Assembly (NCBI GenBank): GCA_015228995.1
Contig: JADGCM010000028.1
Coordinates: 1 to 16,015, forward strand
Direction of reading: 5' to 3'
Length of the DNA: 16,015 nucleotides
From: Magnetococcales bacterium
Lineage (GTDB): Bacteria; Pseudomonadota; Magnetococcia; Magnetococcales; JADGCH01
Under the pieces are notes generated by a model, which saw only the letters and a list, made by a program, of their open reading frames with translations, had not been told where the DNA came from and did no database searches. Both the position numbers and the translations under genes were made by a program. Every line of letters starts with the position of its first letter. Position 1 is the first letter of the stretch. This document shows positions 7,576-15,700 of the stretch, one piece after another.

Positions 7576-7593
7576 ATTTATGGAAGGGGCAGC

Positions 7594-8028
7594 ATGGGCG
7601 ATTCAGTGACAGCGGTGGCTTCGCTATCTCAGCCGGGTAAGTTATCCACTCAGGCAGCAAAGTTGTCGCGTCAGGATGTTGATCGCCTCAAAAATGCCGC
7701 AGCTGACTTTGAGGCGCTCTACCTGCAACAGATGTTGCAGGCGATGCGGCGCACAGTACCAGAGGGCAAGCCGGGGGAGCTGTTTCAGCCTAATGCGGGT
7801 GAGAAGTTGTTTCGTGAGATGCTGGATGGTGAGTATGCCAAGGTGATGAGTCGGCGTGTCAATGGTACCGGCTTCAAAGAGATGTTGCTGCGCCATTTGA
7901 CCCAAGATGGCGCCGCAGCGCACCGTAGCCAAGCGGCGGCTCAGGCAGTGGAGCGATTGCGTGCCGATGCCAATACCGTTCAGGCAGCCGGTAGCCAAGT
8001 TGTTAATACAGGGAATAATGGACGATGA
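7594..8028 (+). CDS. flgJ: Rod-binding (rod cap) protein FlgJ, N-terminal domain only
   Basis: The 144 residues hold only the rod-binding domain of FlgJ: LKNAAADFEALYLQQMLQAM, then FREMLDGEYAKVMSRR and TGFKEMLLRHL. The peptidoglycan hydrolase domain found in enterobacterial FlgJ is absent, a well-known single-domain arrangement in many other groups. The rod cap guides assembly of rod subunits across the periplasm. The open frame extends back to 7387 through the tandem repeat, but the start is placed at the ATG at 7594 because GGAAGGGG (7582-7589) lies just upstream and the earlier part translates repeat sequence. It overlaps flgM by ATGA. Confidence 0.9.
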   Translation: MGDSVTAVASLSQPGKLSTQAAKLSRQDVDRLKNAAADFEALYLQQMLQAMRRTVPEGKPGELFQPNAGEKLFREMLDGEYAKVMSRRVNGTGFKEMLLRHLTQDGAAAHRSQAAAQAVERLRADANTVQAAGSQVVNTGNNGR

Positions 8029-8369
8029 AAGTCAAAGGAGTGGAGACGGGCAAGCTTAATCGCATTGCCCAAGGTGGCCGCACCAGAGGTGCTGCGGCAA
8101 CGACGGCGGCGGCAGCGGGTAGTAGTGGTGCTGGTGTCGCGTCGGCCCAGGCAGCAGCGGCACACGGGGATGATGTAGCCTTATCCTCGGGGGGGCGCAT
8201 CATGGCGTTAGCGGGTGATGTGGTGCAGCAAACACCGGAGATACGCGTTGAATTGGTGGAGTCGATTCGCGAAGCGTTGGCCGCTGGGCGTTATACCATT
8301 TCCAGTCTGGATATTGCTGACAAAATCCTGCGCCAGGTATTGCTGGAGCGTAAAAGGTATTCGGGATAG
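8025..8369 (+). CDS. flgM: Anti-sigma-28 factor FlgM
   Basis: Binds and inhibits the flagellar sigma factor FliA until the hook is complete, then is exported. The 114 residues have a short basic N-terminus, an Ala/Gly-rich flexible stretch (about 23-46) and the conserved C-terminal sigma-binding part: VALSSGGRIMAL, then PEIRVELVESIREALAAGRY and ADKILRQVL. The disordered N-terminal half is expected for a protein threaded through the export channel. It starts within the flgJ stop (ATGA), and flgN follows after about 15 bases. Confidence 0.92.
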   Translation: MKVKGVETGKLNRIAQGGRTRGAAATTAAAAGSSGAGVASAQAAAAHGDDVALSSGGRIMALAGDVVQQTPEIRVELVESIREALAAGRYTISSLDIADKILRQVLLERKRYSG

Positions 8370-8384
8370 GACAAGGGGGGCGTG

Positions 8385-8882
8385 GTGAAGGAGGCAGTCG
8401 TTCAGTTGCGGGAGGTGCTGGCCGATCTAATGAGCCAGTTTGAACGGTTGTTGCAGCGGCTTGAGGAGGAACGCCAGTTTATCCGTGCGCGTCAGGTTGA
8501 GGAGATGGGGCAGAGTTCGGTGGCTGTGACCGAAATTTTGGAGAAAATTCGTCAGGTGGACCGGCAGCGGCAGGAGTTGACCGCCAAAATGGCGCGGCAG
8601 CTGAAGATGAAAGCCGGAGAGATCACCCTGGCGACGCTAGACCGGGAATTGGGTTCCAACACTGGGTTGACGGAGGATCGGCAGCGGCTACTGACCCTGA
8701 TTACCGAGGCAGATCGTTCCAACCGTGAGAACCAGGCCATTCTCAAAGGGGTGATGGTGGCTACTGAGGTGGTGATCCGTGCCATGGGTGGGCAGGGGCA
8801 GCCCGAACTCTCCTACAACCGTCTCGGCAGCAAGAAAAATGTTGTTGGTAATATTAATAATTTATTTTCAAAACAATTATAA
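8385..8882 (+). CDS. flgN: Flagellar export chaperone FlgN
   Basis: Type III export chaperone for the hook-filament junction proteins FlgK and FlgL. The 165 residues are mostly helical with coiled-coil character (LLQRLEEERQFIRARQVEEM). The C-terminal part has the family-like NRENQAILKGVMVATEVV and a late ELSYNRLGSK segment. Sequence conservation in FlgN is low, so position directly after flgM adds weight. Two GTG codons are adjacent; 8385 is preferred over 8382 because AAGGGGGG at 8373-8380 is too close to the earlier one. The last bases are AT-rich and run into the csrA leader. Confidence 0.82.
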   Translation: MKEAVVQLREVLADLMSQFERLLQRLEEERQFIRARQVEEMGQSSVAVTEILEKIRQVDRQRQELTAKMARQLKMKAGEITLATLDRELGSNTGLTEDRQRLLTLITEADRSNRENQAILKGVMVATEVVIRAMGGQGQPELSYNRLGSKKNVVGNINNLFSKQL

Positions 8883-8883
8883 T
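8878..8883 (+). promoter_or_regulatory. Possible -10 box for csrA
   Basis: A perfect TATAAT overlaps the flgN stop codon within an AT-rich stretch (8850-8895) that contrasts with its GC-rich surroundings. No good -35 hexamer is present at 16-18 bases, so this is only a candidate. If used, transcription would begin near 8890, just at the csrA leader hairpin. Confidence 0.3.
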
Positions 8884-8892
8884 TTAATGTTA

Positions 8893-8922
8893 ATGTATGG
8901 AACATGTCTAATAACATAAGGA
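8893..8922 (+). promoter_or_regulatory. Probable CsrA-binding leader of csrA
   Basis: A short hairpin, ATGT-ATGGA-ACAT (8893-8905), puts GGA in an ANGGA loop, the form preferred by CsrA. A second GGA lies inside the ribosome-binding site AAGGAG (8918-8923), 21 bases further on. Two sites at such a distance are known to be bridged by one CsrA dimer. An outer 6-base inverted repeat (ATGTTA at 8887-8892, TAACAT at 8912-8917) offers an alternative pairing. Autoregulation is inferred. Confidence 0.5.
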
Positions 8923-8929
8923 GCAACCG

Positions 8930-9166
8930 ATGTTAATCTTGACACGGAGAGTCGGGGAGAGTCTGAATATTGGGGATGATATCAAGATTACCCTATTGGG
9001 GATTAAGGGTAATCAGGTGCGGATTGGTATTGATGCCCCAAAAGATGTCGAAGTCCATCGCGAGGAGATCTACGACAAAATCAAGCGGGAGACCCGCAAG
9101 GCCAACCGACGCCCTTCCGAGGATGTTATCGACCAAGCCTCACGGCTGTTGGCAACGCAGAGGTAG
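8930..9166 (+). CDS. csrA: Carbon storage regulator CsrA
   Basis: RNA-binding post-transcriptional regulator. The 78 residues begin with the family start MLILTRRVGESLNIGDDI, including the RNA-contacting Arg near position 6, and continue with VRIGIDAPKDVEVHREEIY, containing the second binding surface around the VHREEI segment. A C-terminal tail of about 20 residues is variable in the family. AAGGAG at 8918-8923 precedes the ATG by six bases. It closes the flagellar gene run, where CsrA commonly governs flagellin or flagellar regulator mRNAs. No fliW is visible in the window. Its own leader carries likely CsrA sites. Confidence 0.97.
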   Translation: MLILTRRVGESLNIGDDIKITLLGIKGNQVRIGIDAPKDVEVHREEIYDKIKRETRKANRRPSEDVIDQASRLLATQR

Positions 9167-9174
9167 TTTTTTTC

Positions 9175-9276
9175 CACCCCTCACCCCCCGACCCCCTCTC
9201 CCACAAGGGGAGAGGGGGAGATAGGATACTTTTTCTTCACCCTCTCCCCTTGTGGGAGAGGGCAGGGTGAGGGGTG
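9175..9276. mobile_element. Paired palindromic element E, MITE-like
   Basis: Two hairpin units face each other with about 17 bases between them. The ends form a perfect 12-bp terminal inverted repeat, CACCCCTCACCC at 9175-9186 and GGGTGAGGGGTG at 9265-9276. It sits between csrA and the next gene. No direct repeat of its flanks is obvious. It may weaken read-through from the flagellar operon, but there is no hairpin followed directly by a T-run. Confidence 0.75.
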
Positions 9277-9328
9277 CAGAAGTCATAGTATTCGTCTGAA
9301 CCATCATTACTGAATAAGAGAGTCGCGT

Positions 9329-11161
9329 ATGCCGGAAGCCCTTAACTCGACGCAGTGGTCACGCTGGGTGAAGCCCGGAGACCGCATTTTTATCGGTTCT
9401 AACGCCGCATCACCACAAGCGTTGGTGCGTGACCTATTGGACCATAAAGAGGTACTCAAAGATGTCGAGATGGTGCACATCTTGACGTTGGGGGACACGC
9501 CGTGGACCCGATTGGAGTATAGTGGCCATCTGCGGGTCAATGCCCTGTTTTTGGGTACCCATACCCGTGAGGCAGTGCGTCAGGGGATGGCCGACTATAC
9601 CCCCTGCTTTTTGTCGGAGATCCCATCGCTGTTTTTAGATGGTATCTTGCCCATTGACGTGGCCCTGATCATGGTATCGCCACCGGATCAGCATGGTTAT
9701 TGCTCGTTTGGGGTATCGGTCGATATCGTCTCGGCAGCGTGCCGTTCGGCACGACGCATCATTGCCCAAGTCAACCCCTCCATGCCCCGTACCTTTGGTC
9801 AGAGCTTTATTCCGGTCGACCGTATTGATGCTTGGATGGAAGCCGATGCGCCGCTACCCGAGCTTAAACCGCCCCCCTTGGACGATGTGACGTTACGCAT
9901 TGGTCAGTATGTCGCGATGCTGATTCCAGACGGGGCGACGTTGCAGATGGGCATTGGCCGCATTCCGGATGCGGTGTTGAGCTATTTGGGGCAGCACCGC
10001 GACTTGGGTATTCACACCGAGATGTTTAGTGATGGGGTGGTTGACTTGATGCAACGCGGGGTCATTAATAACCGCCGCAAGAGCACGCGGCCCGGCAAGT
10101 CGGTGGTCACGTTTTGTATGGGAACGCGCAAATTGTACGATTTCGTCCACCAGAACCCCCATATCGAATTTCATCCCAGCGAATATGTCAACAACCCCTC
10201 TGTCATTGCCAGCAATGACCGTATGGTGGCGATCAATAGCGCCATGGAGGTCGATTTGACTGGTCAGGTGGTGGCCGATTCGTTGGGGGATCGTTTTTAC
10301 AGTGGCATTGGCGGCCAAGTTGATTTTATTCGTGGCGCCGCTATGAGCCGGCAGGGCAAACCGATCATCGCCTTGCCCTCTACCGCGCATCACGACACGG
10401 TGTCGCGTATTGTGCCGTTTTTGACCGAAGGATCGGGGGTGGTGACCTCGCGTGGTGACGTCCATTATATCGTCACCGAGTATGGCATTGCCACGTTGCG
10501 CGGTCGCAGCATTCGTGAGCGGGCCATGGAGTTGATCCAGGTGGCCCACCCGGCCTTTCGTGATCAGCTGTTGGATGAAATGCGTGACCATTTCCGAGTG
10601 CCGCAGCGGCAGAAGGATCATCCGGTGCCGGTGGAGGATCTGGGTCATATCGAGATGCTCAAGTTGCAGCTACAGGGTACCGACTATTTTCTGCGGCCGC
10701 TACACCCGTCAGATGAGCGACGGGTGCAAGAGTTTTTCTATACCTATGAAGAGGATTACGCCCACATCGATGGTGCGGAACGCATGCCGGTCGAGCGGGC
10801 CTACGCGTTGGTCAATGTCGATCAAAAGCAGGATTTGGCTCTTTGTATCGTCGAGCGGCAGGGGCCGCACGAGAAAATCCATGCCTTGGGCCGCTACGCC
10901 CTGGATGACGACTGTGGCGATGGGGCTGCTATCCATCTGGCGGTGCGGGCCAGTAAACGCGGCATTGGTATGGCCGCCACCCTCATGGAACACCTGATTC
11001 GTGTTGCCAGAAAGCGGGGGCTGAAATTCCTCACGGGCTACGTGACGGCCCAGAATGGTGCCATGTTGGGTCTGTTGGAGCGGTTTGCTTTTGTACGCCA
11101 GGTCAATGAACATCGCACCATCCAAATGACATTGGGGCTGCAATCTGCCGTGCCAGAATGA
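9329..11161 (+). CDS. Acetyl-CoA hydrolase/transferase fused to GNAT acetyltransferase
   Basis: The 610-residue fusion joins a CoA-transferase/acetyl-CoA hydrolase module (about 1-445) to a GNAT N-acetyltransferase domain (about 452-605). In the first part GIHTEMFSDGVVDL (228-241) contains Glu231, which likely corresponds to the catalytic glutamate of 4-hydroxybutyrate CoA-transferase-type enzymes; GSGVVTSRGDVHYIVTEYG and LRGRSIRERA are typical C-terminal landmarks. In the GNAT part, RASKRGIGMAATLMEHL (540-556) is the acetyl-CoA-binding R/QxxGxG/A motif. The fusion is known in other bacteria; its substrate is not clear from sequence. The ATG has only a weak AAGAGAG upstream. It overlaps the heptosyltransferase gene by ATGA. 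Confidence 0.9.
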   Translation: MPEALNSTQWSRWVKPGDRIFIGSNAASPQALVRDLLDHKEVLKDVEMVHILTLGDTPWTRLEYSGHLRVNALFLGTHTREAVRQGMADYTPCFLSEIPSLFLDGILPIDVALIMVSPPDQHGYCSFGVSVDIVSAACRSARRIIAQVNPSMPRTFGQSFIPVDRIDAWMEADAPLPELKPPPLDDVTLRIGQYVAMLIPDGATLQMGIGRIPDAVLSYLGQHRDLGIHTEMFSDGVVDLMQRGVINNRRKSTRPGKSVVTFCMGTRKLYDFVHQNPHIEFHPSEYVNNPSVIASNDRMVAINSAMEVDLTGQVVADSLGDRFYSGIGGQVDFIRGAAMSRQGKPIIALPSTAHHDTVSRIVPFLTEGSGVVTSRGDVHYIVTEYGIATLRGRSIRERAMELIQVAHPAFRDQLLDEMRDHFRVPQRQKDHPVPVEDLGHIEMLKLQLQGTDYFLRPLHPSDERRVQEFFYTYEEDYAHIDGAERMPVERAYALVNVDQKQDLALCIVERQGPHEKIHALGRYALDDDCGDGAAIHLAVRASKRGIGMAATLMEHLIRVARKRGLKFLTGYVTAQNGAMLGLLERFAFVRQVNEHRTIQMTLGLQSAVPE

Positions 11162-12204
11162 GCCACAACCTGTTATTGGTCAAAAGCTCGTCATTAGGGG
11201 ATGTAGTCCACACCCTGCCGGTCATCCATGATTTGCAGCGGGCATGTCCCGACCTGACCATCGACTGGCTGGTTGAGCGGGCTTACGCCGAGATACCCGG
11301 TTGGCATCCTGGGGTGAGGCGGGTGATTCCGGTTCAGTTACGTCGTTGGCGTCGGCGGCCGTTGCGTTCGCTCATCTGTGATGAGATCCAGCATTTTTTT
11401 CGGCAGGTGAGATCGACTTCCTATAGCCACATTGTCGATGCCCAGGGGTTACTGAAAAGCGCGTTGCTTTCCTGTTGTGCGCGTGGGGGAAGACGCTATG
11501 GGCCGGACGCGCATTGGGCCCGTGAGCCGTTGGCCGCCTATTGCTATCATCATCCCATTGCCGCCACCGTAGTAACCGGTTACCACGCCATTGACCGGCT
11601 GCGCCAGTTGTTTGCGGCGGTGTTCGACTATCCACTCCCGACCGATGCGCCGCAATTTGGGATTGACCGGCAGCGGTTGCCACCGCTACCGCAACCGCTG
11701 AGCAACTACTGGGTATTGTTGCACGGTACCACTTGGCCGAGTAAGTTGTGGCCGGAACCCCACTGGATCCAACTGGGCCAGTTGGCGGTGCAACAGGGTG
11801 TCAGTAGGCTACTGCTGCCGTGGTGGACCCAGGCCGAGCGCGAGCGCGCCGAGCGTCTCGCGGCAGCCATCGGTCCGGCGGCACAGGTGTTGTCTCGTTG
11901 TCCTGTCGGTGTGATCGCTGCTTATCTAGCCGCTGCAGATCGGGTTGTTGGCGTTGATTCAGGGCTGAGCCATTTAGCTGCCGCACTGGACGTGCCGGGT
12001 GTAACCCTGTTTGGTGCCACCGATGCGCGGCGTTTAGGGGTCTGGCGTCCTCGTAACCAGCCATTGGCGGCAACAGGCTACCCCTGTTCACCTTGTCATG
12101 CACGCCGCTGCTCGTTGCCCGCTGTGGCCGGTATTTACCCTGCCTGTTATCATGACCTGTCGCCGGAACAGGTCTTTCAGGCCGTCAATGCTGTCGCCAC
12201 TTGA
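11158..12204 (+). CDS. waaC: LPS heptosyltransferase I (GT9 family)
   Basis: Adds the first L-glycero-D-manno-heptose to Kdo in the LPS inner core, on the cytoplasmic face of the inner membrane. The 348 residues begin with LLLVKSSSLGDVVHTLPVI, in which Asp15 matches the catalytic base of the family. HGTTWPSKLWPEPHW (189-203) includes Lys196 in the donor-binding loop, LLLPWWTQAERERAERL follows, and VGVDSGLSHLAAALDVPGVT (264-283) is the GT9 signature. These fit WaaC better than WaaF. A Cys-rich tail (CSPCHARRC) occurs in many GT9 enzymes. Its start codon overlaps the stop of the fusion gene, so translation is likely coupled. Its 3' end overlaps the convergent thioredoxin-family gene by 20 bases. 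Confidence 0.87.
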   Translation: MSHNLLLVKSSSLGDVVHTLPVIHDLQRACPDLTIDWLVERAYAEIPGWHPGVRRVIPVQLRRWRRRPLRSLICDEIQHFFRQVRSTSYSHIVDAQGLLKSALLSCCARGGRRYGPDAHWAREPLAAYCYHHPIAATVVTGYHAIDRLRQLFAAVFDYPLPTDAPQFGIDRQRLPPLPQPLSNYWVLLHGTTWPSKLWPEPHWIQLGQLAVQQGVSRLLLPWWTQAERERAERLAAAIGPAAQVLSRCPVGVIAAYLAAADRVVGVDSGLSHLAAALDVPGVTLFGATDARRLGVWRPRNQPLAATGYPCSPCHARRCSLPAVAGIYPACYHDLSPEQVFQAVNAVAT

Positions 12205-12739
12205 TGCTACATCCCATGGAGGGGTGTTGTAATGTTGCAACCGGTTGCTGCGCCAATAGGGCCAGGGCGGCCTCTTTTAATTCCTGCCGGCTGACCTTGG
12301 CGGCGTCGTGGGGACTGTCGTCCAACCGGCCCCGATAGGCGAGGCGACGCTGTTGGTCGTAGACGAAAAAATCGGGGGTACAAACGGCATCGTAGTCTCG
12401 TGCCACCTGTTGTGAGTCATCCAGCAGATAGTCGAACGGGTAATTTTTGGCTTGGGCCCGCGCCTTCATAGCGCCAAAGCTATCCTCTGGGTAATGACTG
12501 CTGTCGTTGCTATTAATGGCTACGAAGCCGACTCCCTGACCAGCCAGCTCACGGGCCAAAGCGATCAGGCGGGGCTCCACTGCCTGTACGTACGGACAAT
12601 GATTGCAGATAAACATAACCACCAATACCGGATGGCTGCTATAATCGGCCAGTGCGTGGAGTTTACCATCGACCCCTGGTAAGTTGAAATCGGGGGCGGC
12701 TGCGCCTAAGGTAGCTGGTGGGGTATGTAGTAAAGCCAT
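12185..12739 (-). CDS. Thioredoxin-family (peroxiredoxin-like) protein
   Basis: The 184 residues have a thioredoxin fold of the AhpC/TSA-redoxin type: APDFNLPGVDGKLHAL near the start, then VVMFICNHCPYVQAVEPRL with a CNHC redox motif (Cys45, Cys48), the cis-Pro region CTPDFFVYD and YRGRLDDS. The end, PSMGCSIKWR, is characteristic of a conserved group usually annotated only as thioredoxin family protein. No signal peptide is visible, so it is probably cytoplasmic. AGAGATGA upstream gives a modest ribosome-binding site. It starts 13 bases after the end of the Ig-repeat frame on the same strand and is convergent with the heptosyltransferase gene. Confidence 0.88.
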   Translation of the reverse strand: MALLHTPPATLGAAAPDFNLPGVDGKLHALADYSSHPVLVVMFICNHCPYVQAVEPRLIALARELAGQGVGFVAINSNDSSHYPEDSFGAMKARAQAKNYPFDYLLDDSQQVARDYDAVCTPDFFVYDQQRRLAYRGRLDDSPHDAAKVSRQELKEAALALLAQQPVATLQHPSMGCSIKWRQH

Positions 12740-12752
12740 GCGTCATCTCTTT

Positions 12753-15700
12753 CTACTTTATTGTTGATACGATGCTCACCAACACGCCCCTCACCCTGCC
12801 CTCTCCCACAAGGGGAGAGGGTAAAAGGGCTGCTGCATACTCCCCCTCTCCCCTTGTGGGAGAGGTACAACTTTGCAACGCCCGCGTCAAGCCCGCGGCA
12901 GCGACGTTGATGTTTAAGGCACTGGAAGCCTTGCTGACATTGCCAGCCAAGTCGGTTTGAATGGCCCGAATATTATTGTGCGCCCCTGCAGCTAGGTCAA
13001 TGGTCAGGCTCCAATTACCGTTGCTTGCCACCACATTTGTGCCGATCCGGTCATCGTTGTCTGCATCCCAGCGGTTATTATTATCAACATCTTTGAACAG
13101 GGTCAGCGTTGCCCCTGCTTCACCACTACCACCGATAACATTGGTGCCGTTGCTGAATTTTAGGTTGCTCGGCGCCGCTGGGGCGATACTATCGATGCTG
13201 ATTCGTAGCGGTTGTTCCGCAGTGAGGCCGGTGTTACCAGCGACGTCGGTCTGCTTCGCCGTCAGGGTGTGATTACCGTTGCTGATTGTGGTCAGCGTCA
13301 CTCGCCAGTTGCCCTCGTCATCGACGTTGGCCGTGCCCAGAGTAGTCTTGTTTTCCAGCAAGGTGACACTGGCCCCGGGCTCGCCGCGCCCTAAAACCAC
13401 CAGCCCAGCGGTTTTGTTGCTGATGTAGCTGTCAGCCACCTCCTGATCGGCAATCATCAGGTCGGTGGGGGCGGCAGGGGCCTCTTCGTCAACGACTAGC
13501 ATGAAGGGGATGGAAGGCAAACTTTCGTTACCGCTGCTATCGGTTTGGGAAGCGGTGATGCTGTAACTGCCACTCGATAGGCTGAGATCGGTTTTCCATA
13601 AGCCCTTGGTTACCGCTGCGGTGGCAAAACGGTCGCCCTCAATCAGCAAGGTCACGAAGCTTGCTCCGGCAGCGCTACCGGAGAGGGTCAGGCCCGAGCG
13701 TTTGCTGGTGATATTGTCGACCTTAGAGAGACCGGTATCATCGTCGTTAGCCAGATCAAAGCCACCCGGGGTCTGGACCACGATGGGCAACGCCGCCGAG
13801 ACCTTGCTGGAGCTGCCGGCAATATTGGTTTGGATCGCCTTGATGGCATGGCTGCCACCAAACAGGTCGATGGTGGTGGCCCAAGTGGTACCCGAGACGG
13901 TGGTGGTAGCCAATAGCTCACCGCTGTTGATCTTGCCGTCTTTGTTGCTGTCGTCGAATAACAGCAGCAGCGCCCCGTCATCACCATTGCCGGTGATGAC
14001 TAAGCCAGCCCCACTGAATGCGGTATAGGTAGGCAACAGACTGCCATTGACCTGCAATCCGGAGGGGGCAGTGGGCAAGCTGTCATCAACGACAACGGTC
14101 AGTGGTTCCGAATCGTTACTGGTACCGGTATCGGTGGTTTGTTGGGCAGTAAAAACGTGCGTTCCAGAGGCCAAGCTGGTCAATTTGACACTCCAATTGC
14201 CAGCAGCGGTGACGCCAGCACTGCCTTTACTGATGCCCTCCTCAAACAGGGTGACCTGCCCCCCCGGTAGGGCGACGCCGGTGATGGTCAGTGTTTTGTT
14301 TTTATTGGTAATGCCATCGCCGACCACGCCGCTATCGTCACTGGCCAGCAGTAGCGGCACCGGTGGTGGTGATGGTGGCTGCGACTCGATGATCTCCAGT
14401 GCCAACGCCGTCGATGCTGGGCTGAGATTACCGGCCAAATCCATTTGCAGCGCTCGGATGGCGTGTTTGCCTACCGGCAATTCAGCGAGGTCGACGCTCC
14501 ACTGGCCGCTGCTGCTCACTGTTGCTGTTGCCAATGCCCTATCAATGCCGGTCGCTTCCCCCTCCACCAGATAGAGGCGCAACCCTTTCTCACCACTGCC
14601 GTTGATGGTCAAGCCACCGGTGCGGGTGGTGATATTATCGCTCTTATTGTTACCACTATCATCTTCAGCGGCCAAATCAAGGTTGGTGGGGACGTCCGGG
14701 GCGGCGGTATCGACCACCACGGTCAAGGCGATGCTGCCATTGCCGACATTACCAGCTAGGTCGCTTTGGCTGGCGACAACGGCATGGGTACCGGCGGCCA
14801 AAGCAGCTAAGATGCCACTCCAGCCACCACTTTCATCCACCACAATAGTCTCGCTGGCGCGTATTTCGCCACTATCGAACTTGCTGTTTTTGTTCTTGTC
14901 TACGAACAGGATCACCGAGCTACCGGCCTCACCGCGGCCGCTGATGATAAGATTTTCGGTAACGCTGGTGATGTTATCGTTGTCTAACAAGCCACCATCG
15001 CTGCTGGCGGCCAAGTCCAAGCCAGTCGGGGCAATGGGGGCACTGGCATCGATGGTGACATCGAATGGGGCCGATAGGTCGCTGCTGATGCCATCGACCA
15101 GCTGTTGGGCGGTAAAGCTGTGCAGCCCTTGGCTCAAGCCAGCCACCTTAACGCTCCAGTTGTTGGCAGCGGTGACGCTGGTGGTCCCTTTGGCGGTGCC
15201 GCCCTCAAACAGCACCACTTTGGCCCCGCTTTCACCATTGCCGATGACGTTGAAGCTGCTTTTATTGGTGACGCCATCGCCCAGTATACCGCTGTCATCA
15301 ATCGACAGCAGGGCCAGCTCGGTCGGGGCCGTCATCGTTCCGGAGCGGATGGTCACGGGCAGTGCTGCGGAGACTTTGCTGCTATTACCAGCCAAGTCGC
15401 TTTGGATCGCCTTAAAGCTATACTTGCCAACCTCAAGGGTGACACCGCTGCTCCAGTTACCTGTTTCATCAACGATAATACCCTCACCAACGGCCTCGCC
15501 CTCATCGGCCCGGCCATTGGTATTGCGATCGTTGAACAGGGTAAGGGTAGCCCCGGCCTCGCCTTTGCCGCTAATCAGGCCATCGGCATATTGTATACCG
15601 GTCGCTGCCGCCGGTGCGCTGCTGTCGATAGTAACATTCAGTGCTGCCGATGCTTCGCTCCACTCGCCATCGAGCAGCTGTTTCGCAGTCAGAGTGTGCG

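Noticed and set aside
7387..7593. N-terminal extension of FlgJ back into flgI
   Set aside because: It translates the flgI end and both repeat units (LSTLPLSPCGRGG twice); a good ribosome-binding site precedes the ATG at 7594, where family similarity begins.
8970..9224. Alternative 84-codon frame overlapping csrA and ending in PLPQGERGR
   Set aside because: It overlaps a clear csrA in another frame, and its tail is translated repeat sequence.
4074..9276. CRISPR array formed by the recurring palindromic units
   Set aside because: Units are spread across several kilobases at gene ends, in both orientations, without regular spacers or cas genes.
9175..9276. Intrinsic terminator after csrA
   Set aside because: The hairpins are strong but none is followed immediately by a T-run on the transcribed strand; the T-rich stretches lie before the first hairpin and about ten bases after it.
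12185..12204. Frameshift or misassembly at the waaC/thioredoxin convergent overlap
   Set aside because: Both proteins end with family-consistent C-termini; a 20-base convergent overlap is ordinary.
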